Part shown: piece by piece, positions 51,618-53,984 of the stretch
How positions within the stretch are numbered: the first letter of the stretch is position 1
Layout: each line of letters opens with the position of its first letter
Assembly (NCBI GenBank): GCA_021769135.1
Contig: JAETTM010000024.1
Span: 1-53,984, forward strand
Length of the DNA: 53,984 bases
Source: Lachnospiraceae bacterium
Lineage (GTDB): Bacteria; Bacillota; Clostridia; Lachnospirales; Lachnospiraceae
Direction: 5' to 3'
Position numbers and translations under genes: made by a program
The notes under the pieces: generated by a model
What the model was told of the DNA's origin: nothing
Seen by the model: the letters and a program-made list of their open reading frames with translations, nothing else
The model's database searches: none

Positions 51618-52553
51618 ATGCAAATCATTCACGATACTACAGATTTTAAGATAGAAGGAAAAAGCGCGGTTGCCATAGGAAAGTTTGACGGCATCCATCA
51701 AGGGCACCAAAAACTGCTGGACTATATTTTGGAGCAGGGTGCCCATGGGCTTAAATCGGTGGTTTTTACTTTTGAACCGCCGCCGGCCGTTTTGTTCAAA
51801 ACTGCATCAGGCAGGGAACTTATGACTAGGGAGGAAAAGCGGGCCGCCTTTTGGAAAATGGGGATCGATGTTCTGATTGAATTCCCGCTGACCTTTGAGA
51901 CTGCGGCAATGGAGCCCCAGGATTTTATTGAAGAAGTTTTAGTCCGTCGGCTGAGGGCATCTTATATCGCTGCCGGAACCGATGTGTCCTTTGGGGCAAA
52001 AGGGGCCGGAAACTATATGCTTTTACGCTCCATGGCATCTTTTGGAGGATATGAGCTGCAATTAGTGGATAAGGTCTGCTATAACGGGAGGGAAATCAGT
52101 TCTTCCTATGTAAGGGAAGAAGTAGGAAAAGGGAATATGGAGGAAGTAAAGGTATTGCTGGGCGTTCCTTATGCTATAAGCGGTATAGTGATGCATGGCA
52201 GGCGGTTTGGGAGGACTATAGGGATGCCTACGGTAAACCTTTTGCCGCCGGGGAATAAGCTTCTTCCCCCCAACGGGGTATATTATTCCGATGTGCTGAT
52301 GGACAATGGATATTATAAAGGGATAACTAATATCGGGTATAAGCCCACTGTGAGCGAAGCAAAGCAGATGGGGGTGGAAACTTATATTTACGGATTTGAC
52401 GAGGAAATATACGGCAGGGAGATTACGGTAAGGCTTTTAAAGTTCAAACGCCCGGAACGGCGTTTTAAAGGAAAAGAAGAGTTGAGGGAACAGATGATGA
52501 AAGACGTGGAAGAAGGAAAGGTTTTTCATCGGGAAAGGTGTTCCGGAACGTAA
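51618..52553 (+). CDS. ribF: bifunctional riboflavin kinase/FAD synthetase
   Basis: This 311-residue protein has the N-terminal adenylyltransferase domain (AIGKFDGIHQGHQKLL with the HxGH-like motif, about 18-33) and the C-terminal riboflavin kinase domain (GRRFGRTIGMPTVNLLPP, about 193-210, with the PTxN motif). It makes FMN and then FAD from riboflavin. It is the last gene of the nusA operon and follows truB without a gap. Confidence 0.97.
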   Translation: MQIIHDTTDFKIEGKSAVAIGKFDGIHQGHQKLLDYILEQGAHGLKSVVFTFEPPPAVLFKTASGRELMTREEKRAAFWKMGIDVLIEFPLTFETAAMEPQDFIEEVLVRRLRASYIAAGTDVSFGAKGAGNYMLLRSMASFGGYELQLVDKVCYNGREISSSYVREEVGKGNMEEVKVLLGVPYAISGIVMHGRRFGRTIGMPTVNLLPPGNKLLPPNGVYYSDVLMDNGYYKGITNIGYKPTVSEAKQMGVETYIYGFDEEIYGREITVRLLKFKRPERRFKGKEELREQMMKDVEEGKVFHRERCSGT

Positions 52554-52570
52554 CGTTTTGGAGGGAACAT

Positions 52571-52618
52571 ATGCTTATTCCTATAAGTACACAAATGAAG
52601 GGGCAAAGAAGATTATGA
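52571..52618 (+). CDS. 15-codon leader ORF upstream of the Na/Pi cotransporter gene
   Basis: ATG at 52571 has a strong GGAGGG site (52560-52565) and opens MLIPISTQMKGQRRL, ending at TGA 52616-52618, which overlaps the ATG of the next gene. The overlap suggests coupled translation, with the short ORF feeding ribosomes to the transporter. The gene downstream has only a weak site of its own. Whether the peptide itself matters is unknown. Confidence 0.4.
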   Translation: MLIPISTQMKGQRRL

Positions 52619-53984
52619 GTTTTGAAATTATTTTATCTATGGCAGGCGGGCTTGGGCTATTTCTGTTTGGTATGACGGTTATGAGCGAAAGCATTGAAAA
52701 GGTAGCGGGGGCAAAGCTTCGTTCAATTTTGGAAATGTTTACTACAAACCGGTTTACAGGGCTGATTGTAGGTATTATATTTACCGGTATTATCCAATCA
52801 TCTTCGGCCTGTACGGTGATGGTGGTCAGTTTCGTAAACTCCGGGCTGATGTCCTTATATCAGGCGGCCGGAGTGATTTACGGGGCGAATATCGGTACGA
52901 CGATTACCTCCCAGCTGGTTGCTTTCAACCTGTCGGAGGCGGCCCCGATTATATTGCTGGCCGGCGTGCTGACGATGATGCTGGGCAAGGGAAAGCAGAA
53001 CGCGGAAAAAATTGGGGAAGTAATCGTAGGCTTTGGCATTCTTTTTATGGGGCTAAGCGGTATGTCGGGAGCCATGGAGGGGATGAAGGACAGCCCAGGG
53101 GTGATGCATCTGCTAAGTTCCTTACATAGCCCGATACTGGCGGTTTTAATGGGCACTGTGCTGACTGCAATCATCCAAAGCTCATCGGTAACGGTAAGCA
53201 TTGTGTTGCTTATGGCAAATGAAGGGCTGCTGGGGCTGCCCATAAGCCTGTTTATCATTTTGGGCTGCAACATCGGGGCGTGCGCTTCGGCGCTTTTAGC
53301 ATCCATGACGGGGAAAAAGGATGCAAAGCGTGCGGCTATGATTCATTTTCTTTTCAACGTAATCGGTACTATTTTGCTCTATATTATTCTTGCTGTGGGC
53401 ATGGAGTATGTAATAAACGGCATTATGTCCATTTCAGGTGGGAATGCAGGACGTTTTGTGGCAAATGCCCATACGATTATCAAGATTTTCCAGGTAATTG
53501 TCCTGTTCCCGTTTTCCAATTTGATAGTAAAGCTTACCTATGTGATTGTACCTGGGGATGATAAGAAGATTGGCTACAGGGATAGCTTCCAGTTGAAGTA
53601 TATCGGTGAAAAAGTAGTCTTTAATCCGGCAACGGCCGTTGTGGAAGTGATGAAGGAAATAGAAAGGATGGCATCCTTGGCTACGGAAAACCTGAACCGG
53701 GCGATGAACGCCCTCATTACGCTGGACAATGAAGATATTGAAGATGTATATGAAGTGGAAAAGAACATCAATTTCCTGAACCATGCCATTACCAATTATC
53801 TGGTGAAAATCAACCAGGCGACGCTGCCCATTGAGGACTTGAAAAGCATCGGCGCCCTGTTCCATGTCGTAAACGATATCGAACGCATCGGCGACCATGC
53901 GGAAAATGTGGCGGACTCTGCAAAGCAGCGCATTGGCACGGACGTTAATTTCAGCAAGGCAGCCCAGAGGGGATTGGGCGAAAT
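52615..53984 (+). CDS. Na/Pi cotransporter family protein with PhoU-like domain (3' end cut by window)
   Basis: The open frame runs to the window end (about 456 residues visible). The N-terminal half has the two QSSSA/QSSSV-type repeats of the NptA/SLC34 family (IIQSSSACTVMVVSFVNSG and IIQSSSVTVSIVLLMANEG), plus GANIGTT and GCNIGA segments. From about residue 325 begins a cytoplasmic PhoU-like helical region with LxxIGDxxERIGDHAEN. It likely moves phosphate with Na+, and the PhoU-like part may gate or sense. It is not in the ribF operon by function but lies 61 bases after it with no visible terminator. Confidence 0.9.
   Translation, partial: MSFEIILSMAGGLGLFLFGMTVMSESIEKVAGAKLRSILEMFTTNRFTGLIVGIIFTGIIQSSSACTVMVVSFVNSGLMSLYQAAGVIYGANIGTTITSQLVAFNLSEAAPIILLAGVLTMMLGKGKQNAEKIGEVIVGFGILFMGLSGMSGAMEGMKDSPGVMHLLSSLHSPILAVLMGTVLTAIIQSSSVTVSIVLLMANEGLLGLPISLFIILGCNIGACASALLASMTGKKDAKRAAMIHFLFNVIGTILLYIILAVGMEYVINGIMSISGGNAGRFVANAHTIIKIFQVIVLFPFSNLIVKLTYVIVPGDDKKIGYRDSFQLKYIGEKVVFNPATAVVEVMKEIERMASLATENLNRAMNALITLDNEDIEDVYEVEKNINFLNHAITNYLVKINQATLPIEDLKSIGALFHVVNDIERIGDHAENVADSAKQRIGTDVNFSKAAQRGLGE

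Overview
The window comes from a motile, low-to-medium GC member of the Clostridia. The closest fit is a Lachnospiraceae-type genome, and I infer this from four things: a Gram-positive fla/che operon with FliY, CheC and CheD; a PolC-type replicase; Firmicute-style GGAGG ribosome binding sites; and the gene order rpsB-tsf-pyrH-frr-uppS-cdsA-dxr-rseP-polC-rimP-nusA-infB. All confident protein genes are on the + strand. One tRNA-Glu gene lies on the - strand.

Bases 1-19,680 are the 3' part of a large flagellar/chemotaxis operon. It holds the end of flgE, then flbD, motA, motB, fliL, fliM, fliY, cheY, fliO, fliP, fliQ, fliR, flhB, flhA, flhF, flhG, a PilZ (c-di-GMP) gene, cheC, cheD, a small membrane protein, sigma-28 (fliA/sigD), a FapA/DUF342 gene and three poorly characterised genes. 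Together these encode the stator, the switch, the export gate, the placement GTPase/ATPase pair, the CheY-P dephosphorylation arm and the late flagellar sigma factor. cheA, cheW and cheB are not in the window.

Bases 19,680-33,815 hold rpsB-tsf behind a strong promoter, then a complete oligopeptide ABC operon (oppBCDF-oppA). A promoter then drives a stand-alone Hpt protein gene followed by pyrH, frr, uppS, cdsA, dxr and rseP, covering pyrimidine metabolism, ribosome recycling, undecaprenyl and phospholipid precursors, the MEP isoprenoid pathway and intramembrane proteolysis. Bases 33,830-42,301 hold a PP2C phosphatase and a PASTA-less Ser/Thr kinase, a 187-bp nested inverted-repeat element, ispG and polC.

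Bases 42,302-43,600 are the most accessory-looking stretch. They hold a 73-residue protein whose sequence resembles peptide-modification leader domains, a short ORF, a terminator, a decayed tyrosine-recombinase C-terminus and tRNA-Glu(CTC). The next block is the nusA/infB operon (rimP, nusA, ylxR, an L7Ae-family gene, infB, rbfA, nrnA, truB, ribF), whose promoter is followed at once by a terminator-like hairpin before rimP. The window ends inside an Na+/phosphate cotransporter-family gene preceded by a 15-codon leader ORF.

Most of the window is conserved housekeeping and motility. The least explained signals are the inverted-repeat element at 36195-36381, the leader-like small protein at 42407, the opp leader with phased direct repeats, the rimP attenuator-like hairpin and the kinase/phosphatase pair. 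No wholly new multi-gene system is evident from sequence alone.
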